A stretch of 64,000 nucleotides of DNA from Burkholderia seminalis DSM 23518. Its GTDB lineage: Bacteria; Pseudomonadota; Gammaproteobacteria; Burkholderiales; Burkholderiaceae. The notes under the pieces were generated by a model that saw only the letters and a list, made by a program, of their open reading frames with translations, was not told the origin of the DNA and ran no database searches. Position 1 is the stretch's first letter. The number at the start of each line of letters is the position of its first letter. Positions 10,482-23,545 of the stretch are shown piece by piece. Both the position numbers and the translations under genes were made by a program. Location of the stretch: positions 124,001 to 188,000 of the forward strand of contig NZ_CADFDK010000008.1 in assembly GCF_902832885.1 (NCBI RefSeq). The letters run 5' to 3'.

Positions 10482-11024
10482 ATGGCAGAACCGCCCCGAT
10501 CCTTTCCGCGTCACCCGGTATTTCATCCGGGTGAACTCGACGCGCAGCACCGCTTCGGCGTCGCCGACGAAGCCGAGCGGATGAGCGACGTCGTGACGAC
10601 GCGCCTGAGCATCGGCGTGCGGCAGTTTGTCGAATCGCAGCCGTTCATGTTCGTCGGCGCAGCGGGCGGCACCGGCGCTGTCGTGACCTGCGACATCGTG
10701 CAGAGCCTGCGCGATGCGAACGGCGATCTGCTGCCCGTCGTTCGCGTGATCGACACGAAGACGCTGCGGTTTGCGTTGGCCGCACATGACGGCGGCGGCC
10801 GGATCGCGTCGGCCGTGTACGACGGCAGCGGTGTCGGGTTGCTGTTCGTCGATTTCGTGCGCGGGATCCGGTACCGGATCAACGGCCGCGCCACGTTGCG
10901 GGCCGATCAGCCCGAAGCGGACGCGGCGCCGTGGGCGGCGGGCAGCACGATCGTCGAGCTGGCGGTCGCGCAGGCGTACGGCAACTGCGGCACGCGGGTC
11001 GTGCGGCTGAAGCCGGCCGGCTAG
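10482..11024 (+). CDS. PPOX-like (FMN split-barrel) family protein
   Basis: 180 aa. The segment GVGLLFVDFVRGIRYRINGRATL near residues 123-145 parallels ALLFVDF...WLVQGRATI in the gene at 7957, suggesting the same flavin-binding split-barrel fold. The N-terminal FHPGELDAQHRFG resembles the usual start of pyridoxamine-oxidase-like stress proteins. It lies between the aldehyde dehydrogenase and the EutR-type regulator on the same strand. The ribosome site is weak. Function unknown; the family call is moderate because the central part is divergent. Confidence 0.65.
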   Translation: MAEPPRSFPRHPVFHPGELDAQHRFGVADEAERMSDVVTTRLSIGVRQFVESQPFMFVGAAGGTGAVVTCDIVQSLRDANGDLLPVVRVIDTKTLRFALAAHDGGGRIASAVYDGSGVGLLFVDFVRGIRYRINGRATLRADQPEADAAPWAAGSTIVELAVAQAYGNCGTRVVRLKPAG

Positions 11025-11241
11025 CCGGTGTGTGGGAGCCGGTCGCGGCACGGATGCGCGGTCGCGGCGCATGTTGCACCGCGTATCGCACCGGCGGCGT
11101 GCGCGCCCCGCCGCCTTCGGGTGCGCCCGCATGGCGCGTATCGGCCGGACAGCGTGCAATGGCGGGCGATTCGCTGGGCCATGCGGTTCGGCACGGGACT
11201 TGCGTGACAGGCGCGGTTCCGCGCAGGTGAGGGAGGACACG

Positions 11242-12276
11242 ATGGATCAATACGTGGCGTGCAGGGAAGAACCGACCGCCGAAGACACGCGGCGCAATGC
11301 GCAGGGCGACGATGCGCTGGCCGGGCAGGCGGTCGTCAGCGTCGCGCACGATGCGGACGAGCAGGCGCGCAACCTGATCGGCTGGCGGCAGACCTACGAC
11401 CAGCTCGCGGCCGGCCGCTTCGTCGGCACGCTGACCGAGCTGCCGCTCGACACGATGAAGCTGTTTCGCGAATCGACGAGCCACCTGCTGCGTCAGGCGT
11501 GCGAAGTGCGCGGCGACGCGTACTGGTTCGGCATTCCGCTCGTGTCCGACGGCACGGCGCGCGTCGATGCGTGCCGCATCGGGCCCGGTGCGCTCGCGTT
11601 CCGGCCCGGCAACGTCGAATTCGAACTGGTGACGCCCGCGCAGTTCTCGATCTACGGCGTCGTCGTGCGCGGCGACGTGCTGCGCCGCTACGCGCAGGAG
11701 GTCGAACGTCGTGCGCTCGACGAGCGGCTGTTCACGCAGTGCGTGATGCAGGTCGGCGATGCGCGGCTCGCGCGCCTGTGCGCGCTGCTCGGCCGCCGCC
11801 TCGACGGCGCGGTGGCGATGGCCGGCCCGCTGCCCGATGCGCAGCGCGACGACCTGCAGGCCGACGTGCTGGCCGCGCTGTTCGACGTGTGCGCGCACCC
11901 GGCCGACGACGGCAGCGGCGCCGCGCCGTCGACGCGGCGCTGGATCGTCGATCAGGCGCGCGACTACGTGCTCGCGCACCGCACGCGCCCGGTCGGCGTG
12001 CCGGAATTGTGCGAGCAGTTGCACGTGAGCCGGCGCACGCTGCAGTACTGCTTCCAGGACGTGCTCGGGATGGCGCCCGCGACCTACCTGCGCACGCTGC
12101 GGCTGAACGGCGCGCGGCGCGACCTGTGCGGCCGCGCAGCCGGCTCGGTGCAGGATGTCGCGGAGGCATGGGGCTTCTGGCACCTGAGCCAGTTCGCGAC
12201 CGATTACCGGCGCCTGTTCGGCAAGCGGCCGTCGGAGACGCTGCGCGATCGCGCGGTGCGAGTCGGCGCGGGGTGA
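11242..12276 (+). CDS. eutR: EutR-type AraC-family activator of ethanolamine genes
   Basis: 344 aa. The N-terminal domain (about residues 30-170) shows the EutR pattern: W-x-Q-x-YDQL-x-x-G-x-F-x-G, FRESTSHLLRQAC and YWFGIPL. The C-terminal 100 residues form the two-helix-turn-helix AraC domain (PELCEQLHVSRRTLQYCFQDVLGMAPATYLR, then DVAEAWGFWHLSQFATDYRRLFGKRPSETL), closely following E. coli EutR, which responds to ethanolamine plus adenosylcobalamin. The start is set by GGGAGGA 6 nt upstream of ATG 11242; a longer open frame back to 11032 lacks family sequence. Presumably activates eat-eutBC. Confidence 0.88.
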   Translation: MDQYVACREEPTAEDTRRNAQGDDALAGQAVVSVAHDADEQARNLIGWRQTYDQLAAGRFVGTLTELPLDTMKLFRESTSHLLRQACEVRGDAYWFGIPLVSDGTARVDACRIGPGALAFRPGNVEFELVTPAQFSIYGVVVRGDVLRRYAQEVERRALDERLFTQCVMQVGDARLARLCALLGRRLDGAVAMAGPLPDAQRDDLQADVLAALFDVCAHPADDGSGAAPSTRRWIVDQARDYVLAHRTRPVGVPELCEQLHVSRRTLQYCFQDVLGMAPATYLRTLRLNGARRDLCGRAAGSVQDVAEAWGFWHLSQFATDYRRLFGKRPSETLRDRAVRVGAG

Positions 12277-12324
12277 CGAAGGCGGCGGGGGCGACGTTCC
12301 GACTCGCTGCCGCGCCCGGGTTCC

Positions 12325-13419
12325 TTATCCGGTGGCCGCCGCCGCATCGCGCGGTGCGGGCCACGGCAGCCCATCCCAGTCGACGTTCCGGTAAGCGGCT
12401 TCGACCGCCGCGAGATCGTCCGGCCGCTCGCTGCGGTGCAGCCCGCGCAATTCGGCCGGCAATTCGAGTTCGACCGGTACGCAATGCGGATAGTCGCGCA
12501 CGCGCAGCGCCGGCCCGATCGTCGTGAAGCACGCGAGCGTCGGCACGTCGAAACCGTCGGCGAGATGCAAGGCGGCCGTGTCGGGCGCGAACAGCAGGCG
12601 GGCGCCCTTGACCCACGAGATGAAGCGCGCGGTGTCGGTGGCGTCGCCGCTCACGTCGACGTAGTCGGGATGCGCGACCGGGCCGAAACCGGCCACCGGC
12701 AGCCCGTAGCGCTGCACGAGCCGATCCACGAATGCCGCGCGCAGCGCGGGCGGCACGCTGCGCACGGCGGTGCTCGCGTTCGGGCAGAACAGGACGTACG
12801 GCCGCTGCCACGCGGCCGGCAGCGCGGGCAGCGGCAGCCGGGCGAGCCAGCGGTTGCGCTTCGCGGCGGCCGGTACGGCGGCCGGGTCGACGCCGAGCGC
12901 ATCCAGGAAGAAATCGATCATCGGCAGCCGCGCGAATGCGGGCCAGTACAGGTGATTGCCGACGTCGATGCATGGCGCATCGGCGGGCAGCGCGTCGACC
13001 GGGCACGGCAGCGTGCGCGACGGCGCGACGACGTCGGCCGCGAGCGCATACAGCGTGTCGACATAGCGCGGCGCGCGGGCCGGCCGGTACAGCGTGAAAC
13101 GCAGGCCCGGGTGGGCCGCACGCAGCGCGGCGACGGCCGTCAGCCCGATCACCGAATCGCCGAGCGTGACGCCCATTCCGTTGATCACGTGCACGTGTCG
13201 CGCGTCGTCGTAATCGAGCCGGAACGGCCGATGCGCGGCGTGCAGCAGGCCGAGCGCGGGCGCGGCCGGCACGTGGCCGTCGGCACGCAGGTTGCCGGAC
13301 TCGAGGTCGTACGGCGCGACGAGCGCGCCGTCGGGCGCGAGCAGCGTGCCGGGGCAGGCCAGCGCGTCCTCATGCGACAGCCCGGCGCCGGGCGGCGCGG
13401 TGTGCGTGTCCACCGTCAC
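12325..13419 (-). CDS. GT9-like glycosyltransferase/heptosyltransferase-fold protein
   Basis: 364 aa. It starts at a GTG (13419) that overlaps the stop of the upstream TPP-enzyme gene (GTGA), so the two are translationally coupled. The C-terminal half has FCPNAS, then FAPDTAALHLADGFDVPTLACF, the nucleotide-sugar-binding pattern of family 9 glycosyltransferases. The middle carries VINGMGVTLGDSVIGLTAVAALRAAHPGLRFTLYRP, typical of the N-lobe of heptosyltransferases. The first 60 residues are extra. Coupling to an acetolactate-synthase-like enzyme is unusual and no role can be assigned. Acceptor and donor unknown. Confidence 0.7.
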   Translation of the reverse strand: MTVDTHTAPPGAGLSHEDALACPGTLLAPDGALVAPYDLESGNLRADGHVPAAPALGLLHAAHRPFRLDYDDARHVHVINGMGVTLGDSVIGLTAVAALRAAHPGLRFTLYRPARAPRYVDTLYALAADVVAPSRTLPCPVDALPADAPCIDVGNHLYWPAFARLPMIDFFLDALGVDPAAVPAAAKRNRWLARLPLPALPAAWQRPYVLFCPNASTAVRSVPPALRAAFVDRLVQRYGLPVAGFGPVAHPDYVDVSGDATDTARFISWVKGARLLFAPDTAALHLADGFDVPTLACFTTIGPALRVRDYPHCVPVELELPAELRGLHRSERPDDLAAVEAAYRNVDWDGLPWPAPRDAAAATG

Positions 13420-15119
13420 CCGCCGCGCGCCCGGCGGCCTTGCTCGCGGATCTGTTCGAGCGTTGCGGCCGGCGTGCTGGCGTCCTGCGGGATGCGGATC
13501 TCGATCACCGCGGGCAACCCGCAGGTCAGCGCGCGCTCGAGCGCGGGCGCGAATTCGGCGGTGCGCTCGACCGTCTCGCCATGCGCGCCGAATGCACGCG
13601 CATAGGCGGCGAAATCGGGATTCGTGAGCCCCGTGCCGTGCACGCGGCCCGGATAGTTGCGCTCCTGATGCATGCGGATCGTGCCGAAATGCCCGTTGTT
13701 GACGACGATCGCGACGATGTTCAGCCCGTACTGCATCGCGGTCGCGAGTTCGTTGCCGGCCATCATGAAGCAGCCGTCGCCCGCCAGCGCGACGACCGCG
13801 CGCGACGGGTACAGCGACTTCGCGGCGAGCGCGGCCGGCAGCCCGTAGCCCATCGCGCCGCTGGTCGGCGCGAGCTGCGAACGGAAGTGCCGGTACGCGA
13901 AGTGGCGATGCAGCCAGATCGCATAGTTGCCGGCGCCGTTGGTCAGGATCGCGTCGTGCGGTAGGCGCTCGCGCAACTGCACCATCACGTCGCCGAGCTG
14001 GACGTCGCCGGGCATCGGCAGCGGCGCATGCCATTCGCGGTACGCGCGATGGGCGTCGGCGGCCGCGCCGGCCCATGCCGGACGGGCGGGCGGCTCGAGC
14101 GCGGCAAGCGGCGCGGCGATCTCGGGCATCCCCGACACGATCGGCAGGTCGGCCGCATACACGCGGCCGAGTTCGTCGGCGCCCTGGTGCACGTGGATCA
14201 GCGTCTGGCGCGTTTTCGGGATGTCGAGCAGCGTATAGCCGCCGGTCGTGGCTTCGCCGAGGCGCGGCCCGATCACGAGCAGCAGGTCGGCGTCGCGGAT
14301 GCGCTTCGCGAGCGCGGGGTTGATCCCGAGGCCGACGTCGCCCGCGTAGTTCGGGTGCGCGTTGTCGATCGTGTCCTGGAAGCGGAACGCGCACGCGACC
14401 GGCAGTTGCCAGCGTTCGACGAAGGTGCGCAGGTTCGCGCACGCGTCGGGCGTCCAGCCGCTGCCGCCGACGATCACGAACGGCCGCTCCGCGCGCGCGA
14501 GCCGCTCGCGCAGCTCGTCGAGCTGCGCGGCCGACGGCGCGGCCGCGACGCGTTTCGCGGCCGGCACGACGGGTTGGGACGCGCACGCTTCGGACAGCAC
14601 GTCCTCCGGCAGCGCGAGCACGACCGGGCCGGGCCGGCCCGACGTCGCGACGTGAAACGCATGGCTCAGGTATTCGGGGAGGCGGCGCGGGTCGTCGATC
14701 TGCGCGACCCATTTCGCCATCTGGCCGAACATCCGGCGGTAGTCGATTTCCTGGAAGGCTTCGCGGTCGAGGTGCTCGCGTGCGCACTGGCCGACGAACA
14801 GGATCATCGGCGTCGAATCCTGGAACGCGGTGTGCACGCCGATCGACGCATGGGTCGCGCCGGGCCCGCGCGTGACGAATGCGATGCCGGGACGGCCGGT
14901 CAGCTTGCCGACCGCTTCGGCCATGTTCGCGGCGGCCGCCTCGTGACGGCAGACGACCGTCTGGATGCGCGCGGTGTCGTCCGCCAGCGCATCGAGTACG
15001 GCGAGGAAGCTTTCGCCCGGCACGCAGAAGACGCGTTCGACGTGATTGGCGAGCAACGCATCGACGAGCAGTCGCGCACCGGTGGTGGCGCGCGGCTCGA
15101 GATCCTTGGCATGCGACAT
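13416..15119 (-). CDS. Thiamine-pyrophosphate enzyme, acetolactate-synthase large-subunit-like
   Basis: 567 aa with the three TPP-enzyme domains. The N-terminal PYR domain contains the activating Glu in CVPGES. A central domain with VIVGGSG follows, then a C-terminal PP domain with the Mg/TPP motif GDGCFMMAGNELATAMQYGLNIVAIVVNN. No small regulatory subunit (ilvN) is adjacent and the partner is a GT9-like protein, so classical branched-chain biosynthesis is unlikely. A catabolic or sugar-linked carboligase or decarboxylase is possible. No FAD-dependence can be read. Divergent from the RelE-like toxin with a 90-bp spacer. Confidence 0.88.
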   Translation of the reverse strand: MSHAKDLEPRATTGARLLVDALLANHVERVFCVPGESFLAVLDALADDTARIQTVVCRHEAAAANMAEAVGKLTGRPGIAFVTRGPGATHASIGVHTAFQDSTPMILFVGQCAREHLDREAFQEIDYRRMFGQMAKWVAQIDDPRRLPEYLSHAFHVATSGRPGPVVLALPEDVLSEACASQPVVPAAKRVAAAPSAAQLDELRERLARAERPFVIVGGSGWTPDACANLRTFVERWQLPVACAFRFQDTIDNAHPNYAGDVGLGINPALAKRIRDADLLLVIGPRLGEATTGGYTLLDIPKTRQTLIHVHQGADELGRVYAADLPIVSGMPEIAAPLAALEPPARPAWAGAAADAHRAYREWHAPLPMPGDVQLGDVMVQLRERLPHDAILTNGAGNYAIWLHRHFAYRHFRSQLAPTSGAMGYGLPAALAAKSLYPSRAVVALAGDGCFMMAGNELATAMQYGLNIVAIVVNNGHFGTIRMHQERNYPGRVHGTGLTNPDFAAYARAFGAHGETVERTAEFAPALERALTCGLPAVIEIRIPQDASTPAATLEQIREQGRRARGG

Positions 15120-15208
15120 GGGCTGCCGTCTCCCTGGGTAGCGGGACGTACAGCTTACGCCCGTTGGCCGGGCGCTGAAAAGTGCCGCGGCAAGCGGGGT
15201 GACGCTGC

Positions 15209-15493
15209 TTGATCCTCGCGCTGTACTGGAATCCCAAGGCGCGCGAGGATCGCGCCGCGATCATGGACCATATCGGCCAGGACGATCCGCTGGCCGCGCT
15301 CGAACTGGACGAACTGCTGGAGGAGAAGGCAGCGGCGTTGCCGGCGCGCGCGGAACTGTATCGGCGAGGGCGCGTGGCAGGTACGCGCGAACTGGTGATT
15401 GCGCCGAACCATGTGCTCGTCTATCGCATTCGACCCACCGGGCACATCGTGGCAATTCTTCGCGTGTTGCATGCGCGACGGCAGTGGCCGTGA
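15209..15493 (+). CDS. RelE/ParE-superfamily toxin-like protein without a visible antitoxin
   Basis: 94 aa from a TTG at 15209. The pattern LYWNPKAREDRAAIMDHIGQD...RRGRVAGTRELVIAPNHVLVYRI is that of ParE/RelE type II toxins (AREDR, GTRELV, YVVVYRI-type strands). Only 90 bp separate it from the divergent TPP-enzyme gene, and no antitoxin-sized frame with antitoxin character fits there or downstream. The protein looks full-length and unbroken. It may be an orphan kept by silencing, by a distant antitoxin, or by loss of activity. Confidence 0.75.
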   Translation: MILALYWNPKAREDRAAIMDHIGQDDPLAALELDELLEEKAAALPARAELYRRGRVAGTRELVIAPNHVLVYRIRPTGHIVAILRVLHARRQWP

Positions 15494-15584
15494 TGGCGTC
15501 ATGCGGATACATGGCTTGCATCGAGCCTGTCGCGGTGTGCATGAACCCCGCCCGCGAGCGGAAGAAGATCATCCCGACAAACCG

Positions 15585-15689
15585 ATCGCCGCTCACGCTG
15601 TGCCGCTCGACGTCGTGCTCGTGACCCACAACGAGCGGGACTTCGCCGGTTATCCGGGCTTGCGGCTCGAGAGCGGGTTGAACGACTGA
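15585..15689 (+). pseudogene. Remnant of a VapC-type (PIN-domain) toxin, C-terminus only
   Basis: The frame ending at TGA 15687 encodes IAAHAVPLDVVLVTHNERDFAGYPGLRLESGLND. This matches the C-terminal signature of VapC toxins (IAAHAL...LVTxNxREFxRVPGLRLE). Sequence upstream in this frame has no PIN-domain N-terminus, so at least three quarters of the gene is gone. Together with the orphan RelE-like gene 92 bp upstream it marks a decayed toxin-antitoxin site. Confidence 0.65.
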
Positions 15690-15706
15690 TGCACGCCCGT
15701 TAGCGC

Positions 15707-15747
15707 CCGGCGGCCATGCGGGACATCGTGACCCGCGTGGCCGCCGG
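15707..15747 (-). terminator. Long hairpin downstream of sdaA
   Basis: A 16-bp stem (15707-15722 with 15732-15747, one G-T pair) and a 9-nt loop lie just after the sdaA stop on the minus strand. No T-run follows, but the stem is strong and placed at the operon end. Confidence 0.55.
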
Positions 15748-15755
15748 AACCCGCA

Positions 15756-17144
<1,389 letters not shown>

Positions 17145-17174
17145 TTCGATACCTGCCTTGCTTTAAGAGTAGTG

Positions 17175-18317
17175 CTAGCGCGCCTGCAATGGCAGGCACG
17201 CGGCGAGCCATGCGGGCGGCGTTGGGGAAAGCTGCTGCGCGACGCGGGCATAGCGCCCGTCGAGCCGCGCGGCCAGATGGAAGAGTTCGGTGGCGTTTTT
17301 CGGGTCCCACTGCCCCGTATAGCCCGGCAAGCCGGCCTCGCGGCGCTTCGCGTCGAACGGCACCGGCGAATTCACGAATTCCTCGTGGGTCTTCTCGCCG
17401 AGCGCGTACGGCACGAGCCAGTCGAGCGCCGCCGCGAGCGTCGCGCCGTTCGCGCCGCGTTCGCGCAGCCAGTTGCGGTTGAAGCGGCGCGCGGCGAGCG
17501 CGGCCGTCACCAGCGGCTGCAGGTCGTAGACCGCGTAATGCAGCGCATCGCGTTCCTCGAAGTCCCATGTCTTGCCGTCCGGGCCGATGTTGTCGGCGAG
17601 ATGCTCGACGAACAGCCGTTGCGCGGCGTTCATCATCTTGCGGTCGCCGAGCGTGAACGCGGACAGCGCGATCAGCTTGATCCGGTGGCTCTGCCAGTTG
17701 TTGCGCCAGGTGCCGGTGAGCGGGCGCTTCTGCGCGTCGATCTGCGCGACGTAGCCGGCGCCGAGCTTCGCGATGAACGCGGCCGTCGCGTTGCGCGTTT
17801 TTACCGGCAGCGCGCTCGCGGTCATGTCGTACGCGACGATCAGGCTCTCGAAGCGCGTTTCGTCGATCGGATTGAAGCTCGGCTGGTAGGTCGAGACCCA
17901 CGCGGACAGGAAGCGGTCGACGAGCTGCAGGTAGCGCGGCGCGTTCGTCACGCGCCACGCGAGCGCCGCGTCGCGCATCAGGTCCATGTCCTTCAGCGCG
18001 GCCGCACTCTGGTCGTAGATGCCTTCGTGCGGCAGCGTGCCCTCGGTGTGCACGCGCGCCATCGCCTTCGGCTGCTCGCCGATGCGCGCGTCGACGCTGC
18101 GGATCAGCGCCTGCACGCCCGGCTCGGCCTGCGTCGTCTCGCTCGCCTGCAGCGCCGGCGCCGCGCAGAAATTCATCGCCGCGCGCGCGCCGCCGGACGC
18201 GCCGAGGCCGGCGGCGGCAAGCGACAGCGAGGCGACGAGCATCGGCACGAAACGACCGGCACGCGCGTGCGGCCGCGTCCTGTTTGCACCATGGCCCGGA
18301 AACATCGGACGCACCAT
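17175..18317 (-). CDS. Secreted alginate-lyase-family (alpha/alpha-toroid) protein
   Basis: 380 aa from the ATG at 18317, chosen because AGGAG (18323-18327) lies 6 nt upstream; in-frame starts further out have no ribosome site. Residues about 20-50 are a signal peptide (FVPMLVASLSLAAAGLGASGGARAA). The mature part carries the alginate-lyase-family pattern: DRFLSAWVSTYQPSFNPIDETRFE, NNWQSHRIKLI (the NNW/H motif of PL5-like lyases) and a C-terminal YTGQWDPKNATELFHLA. It would act in the periplasm on uronic-acid polymers. It is separated from gcvP by a terminator and sits 30 bp upstream of sdaA. The substrate is not determinable here. Confidence 0.85.
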   Translation of the reverse strand: MVRPMFPGHGANRTRPHARAGRFVPMLVASLSLAAAGLGASGGARAAMNFCAAPALQASETTQAEPGVQALIRSVDARIGEQPKAMARVHTEGTLPHEGIYDQSAAALKDMDLMRDAALAWRVTNAPRYLQLVDRFLSAWVSTYQPSFNPIDETRFESLIVAYDMTASALPVKTRNATAAFIAKLGAGYVAQIDAQKRPLTGTWRNNWQSHRIKLIALSAFTLGDRKMMNAAQRLFVEHLADNIGPDGKTWDFEERDALHYAVYDLQPLVTAALAARRFNRNWLRERGANGATLAAALDWLVPYALGEKTHEEFVNSPVPFDAKRREAGLPGYTGQWDPKNATELFHLAARLDGRYARVAQQLSPTPPAWLAACLPLQAR

Positions 18318-18399
18318 GCGGAACTCCTTCATTGGCTGGATCGCGTGTGATGTTAGCCGGATTGGCGGGGGAACGTGAACCGGTTCGCCCGGCGAACGC

Positions 18400-18431
18400 A
18401 AAAACCGCACGCAACCCCGGGTTGCGTGCGG
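18400..18431 (-). terminator. Intrinsic terminator of the gcv operon
   Basis: On the minus strand an 11-bp perfect stem (18421-18431 with 18405-18415, 5-nt loop) is followed by five T residues (complement of 18400-18404). It lies 38 bp after the gcvP stop and ends the gcvTHP transcript before the alginate-lyase-family gene. Confidence 0.85.
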
Positions 18432-18468
18432 TGCGGTCATCGTCGGGCGGCGCCGGGGCTGGCGTGCG

Positions 18469-21396
<2,928 letters not shown>

Positions 21397-21454
21397 GGCG
21401 TGACTCTGGTCCCGCGCGGGCCGAGGCCGGCGCCACGCGGTTCGGGTAGGGAAA

Positions 21455-21835
21455 TTAGTCGATCAGCTTGCCGTAGGCGGCTGCGTCGATCAGCTTGTCG
21501 GTCGATGCGCCGGCCGCGAGCTTGATCTTGAAGAGCCACACGCCGTACGCGTCGCTGTTCACTGCTTCCGGTGCGTCGGTGGCTTCTTCGTTGATGGCGA
21601 TGATTTCGCCGGACACCGGCGAGTAGATGTCGGATGCCGCCTTCACCGACTCGACGACGCCGACGGCATCGCCTTCCTTCACTTGCTTGCCGACTGCCGG
21701 CAGTTCGAGGAACACGATGTCGCCAAGCGTGTTCTGCGCGTGATCGGTGATGCCGACCGTCAGCGTGCCGTCTGCCTCGGTGCGGATCCACTCGTGTTCG
21801 TCGGTGTATTTCAGCTCGGCCGGGACGTTGCTCAT
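21455..21835 (-). CDS. gcvH: Glycine cleavage system H-protein
   Basis: 126 aa from ATG 21835 ([18 protein letters not shown]), with GGAG just upstream; an extension to 21940 has no family sequence. The lipoylated lysine is Lys65 in [17 protein letters not shown]. It shuttles the aminomethyl group between GcvP and GcvT. Middle gene of gcvT-gcvH-gcvP. Confidence 0.98.
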   Translation of the reverse strand: MSNVPAELKYTDEHEWIRTEADGTLTVGITDHAQNTLGDIVFLELPAVGKQVKEGDAVGVVESVKAASDIYSPVSGEIIAINEEATDAPEAVNSDAYGVWLFKIKLAAGASTDKLIDAAAYGKLID

Positions 21836-21929
21836 CGGTTGCTCCTGGATAAAAGGGTGTGATTCGTTCTTCTGGCGCGCCGCCATGGCACGCCGGGTAG
21901 GGTTGCGCCGGGCGCCATCTCCCGGCTTA

Positions 21930-21949
21930 CCGGGAGGCACGCCTCCCGG
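21930..21949 (-). repeat. Intergenic hairpin between gcvT and gcvH
   Basis: A 9-bp perfect inverted repeat with a 2-nt loop lies 4 bp after the gcvT stop. No T-run follows, so it more likely stabilises or processes the gcvT end of the operon mRNA than terminates it. Confidence 0.5.
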
Positions 21950-21952
21950 CCG

Positions 21953-23071
21953 TTACGCAGCGAGGACCTTGCCGTTGCGTACGAACGGCAGTTTTACCAC
22001 GCGCGCGGGAAGATTCTTGTCTCGAATTTGCACCTGGATCAGGTCGCCGATCTGGACGGCGGCCGGCACGCGCGCGAACGCGATCGATTCCTGCATCGAC
22101 GGCGAGAACGTGCCGCTCGTGATCTCGCCTTCGCCGTGCGGCGTGACGACCTTCTGGTGCGCGCGCAGCACGCCGCCCGCCTTGCCGTTTTCCTTCTGCA
22201 GGATCAGGCCGACGAACGCGGCGCGCGTGCCGTTGGCTTCCAGTGCGGCGCGGCCGACGAAGTCGCGCGGCGCGCTGAGGTCGACCGTCCACGCGAGGCC
22301 CGCGTCGAGCGGGGAGACGGTGTCGTCCATGTCCTGGCCGTACAGGTTCATGCCGGCCTCCAGGCGCAGCGTGTCGCGCGCGCCGAGCCCGCACGGACGC
22401 ACGCCGTTTTGCTGCAGCGCGGCCCACAGCGCTTCGACGTGCACGGCCGGGACGATCACTTCGAAACCGTCTTCACCGGTATAGCCGGTGCGGGCGATGG
22501 TGAGGTCGCCGAACGGCGTGCCGGCGACCTGCGCGGCGTTGAACGGCTTCAGCTCGCTGGTCGCGGCGCGTGCGGAAGGCACCGTCGTCCACACCTTTTC
22601 GCGCGCGTTCGGGCCCTGTACGGCGACGATCGCGAAGTCGCGGCGCGGCGCGATCGTGAGACCGAAGCCGCCTTGCTCGTTCAGCTGGTTGAACCACGCG
22701 ATGTCTTTCTCGGCCGTGCCGGCATTGACGACGACGCGGAAGAATTCCTCGGTGAAGTAATAGACGATCAGGTCGTCGATGACGCCGCCCTGCGGGTTGA
22801 GCAGGCACGAGTAAAGCGCCTTGCCGGGCGTCTTGAGCTTGCCGACGTTGTTTGCGATCGCGTGCTCGAAGAACGCGCGCACGCGGCTGCCGGTGAAATC
22901 GATCACGCACATGTGCGACACGTCGAACATGCCGGCGTCGGTGCGCACGGCTGCGTGTTCTTCGATCTGCGAGCCGTAGTTGACGGGCATGTCCCAGCCG
23001 CCGAAGTCGACCATGCGGGCATTGAGCGCGCGGTGCGCGGCGTTGAGCGGGGTGTGTTTCAGTGCAGTCAT
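21953..23071 (-). CDS. gcvT: Aminomethyltransferase, glycine cleavage T-protein
   Basis: 372 aa from ATG 23071 ([35 protein letters not shown]), the canonical N-terminus. A longer frame runs to 23245 but through the riboswitch. It transfers the methylene group from lipoyl-GcvH to tetrahydrofolate, releasing ammonia. Family landmarks include [17 protein letters not shown] and [29 protein letters not shown]. First gene of the gcv operon. Confidence 0.98.
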   Translation of the reverse strand: MTALKHTPLNAAHRALNARMVDFGGWDMPVNYGSQIEEHAAVRTDAGMFDVSHMCVIDFTGSRVRAFFEHAIANNVGKLKTPGKALYSCLLNPQGGVIDDLIVYYFTEEFFRVVVNAGTAEKDIAWFNQLNEQGGFGLTIAPRRDFAIVAVQGPNAREKVWTTVPSARAATSELKPFNAAQVAGTPFGDLTIARTGYTGEDGFEVIVPAVHVEALWAALQQNGVRPCGLGARDTLRLEAGMNLYGQDMDDTVSPLDAGLAWTVDLSAPRDFVGRAALEANGTRAAFVGLILQKENGKAGGVLRAHQKVVTPHGEGEITSGTFSPSMQESIAFARVPAAVQIGDLIQVQIRDKNLPARVVKLPFVRNGKVLAA

Positions 23072-23152
23072 CGAGGCCTCAGGCAAGGCGCTTGCGCGCG
23101 GATCAGAACGGCCATGTGCCGACCGCCGCGGCCGATGGCCCGAGCGATCCGG

Positions 23153-23418
23153 TACATGCCCCTCTGTCCTCGATACCTGAGAGATTGCGCGGCGGGCAAA
23201 GCCCGGCCGGCGCGCGCCCCTTCGGTGGGCAGCCTGCCCGCGCAACCAGTGCGCTGCGGGCTACTGCCGCTCTCCAGAGTGCGGGGAGCGTATGGCCCGC
23301 GCAGTGCGCGGACGCGATTCCCCGACGCGGTCGGTCCTTTTGCCTGAGAGTTTGCGGGTGTGCCCCTTCGGCGGCGCAACCGGTGTCGAAACCACCCGGT
23401 TACACGCTCTCCCGACGC
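23153..23418 (-). ncRNA. Tandem glycine riboswitch
   Basis: On the minus strand two glycine aptamers precede gcvT. Aptamer I spans about 23418-23334: GGGAGAGCG start, CGCCGAAGGGGCA core, ACTCTCAGGCAAAAGGAC end. Aptamer II spans about 23282-23153: GGAGAGCGG start, CCACCGAAGGGGCG core, ATCTCTCAGGTATCGAGGAC end. The linker is about 50 nt, longer than in many tandem switches. The gcvT start follows about 80 nt downstream. In this class glycine binding normally turns the glycine-degradation operon on. Confidence 0.93.
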
Positions 23419-23427
23419 GTGCGGGCG

Positions 23428-23456
23428 ACTGTACGCGAGCAGATGGGCATTGTCAA
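23428..23456 (-). promoter_or_regulatory. Sigma-70 promoter of the gcv operon
   Basis: TTGACA (complement of 23451-23456), a 17-bp spacer and TACAGT (complement of 23428-23433) give a near-consensus housekeeping promoter. Predicted start is about 23421, just before the first riboswitch aptamer. Confidence 0.8.
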
Positions 23457-23545
23457 TTTGGGCAAAATAATGTCGCTTCGCGACAAGCGGCGGCGTGAGG
23501 GGCCGCCGCTTTCGCCGACACCGGGAAGGGGCGGCGCTGCCGGGA

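Noticed and set aside
15120-15208. Possible antitoxin ahead of the RelE-like gene
   Set aside because: The open frame there is the shadow of the opposite-strand TPP gene and its leader, with no antitoxin DNA-binding pattern.
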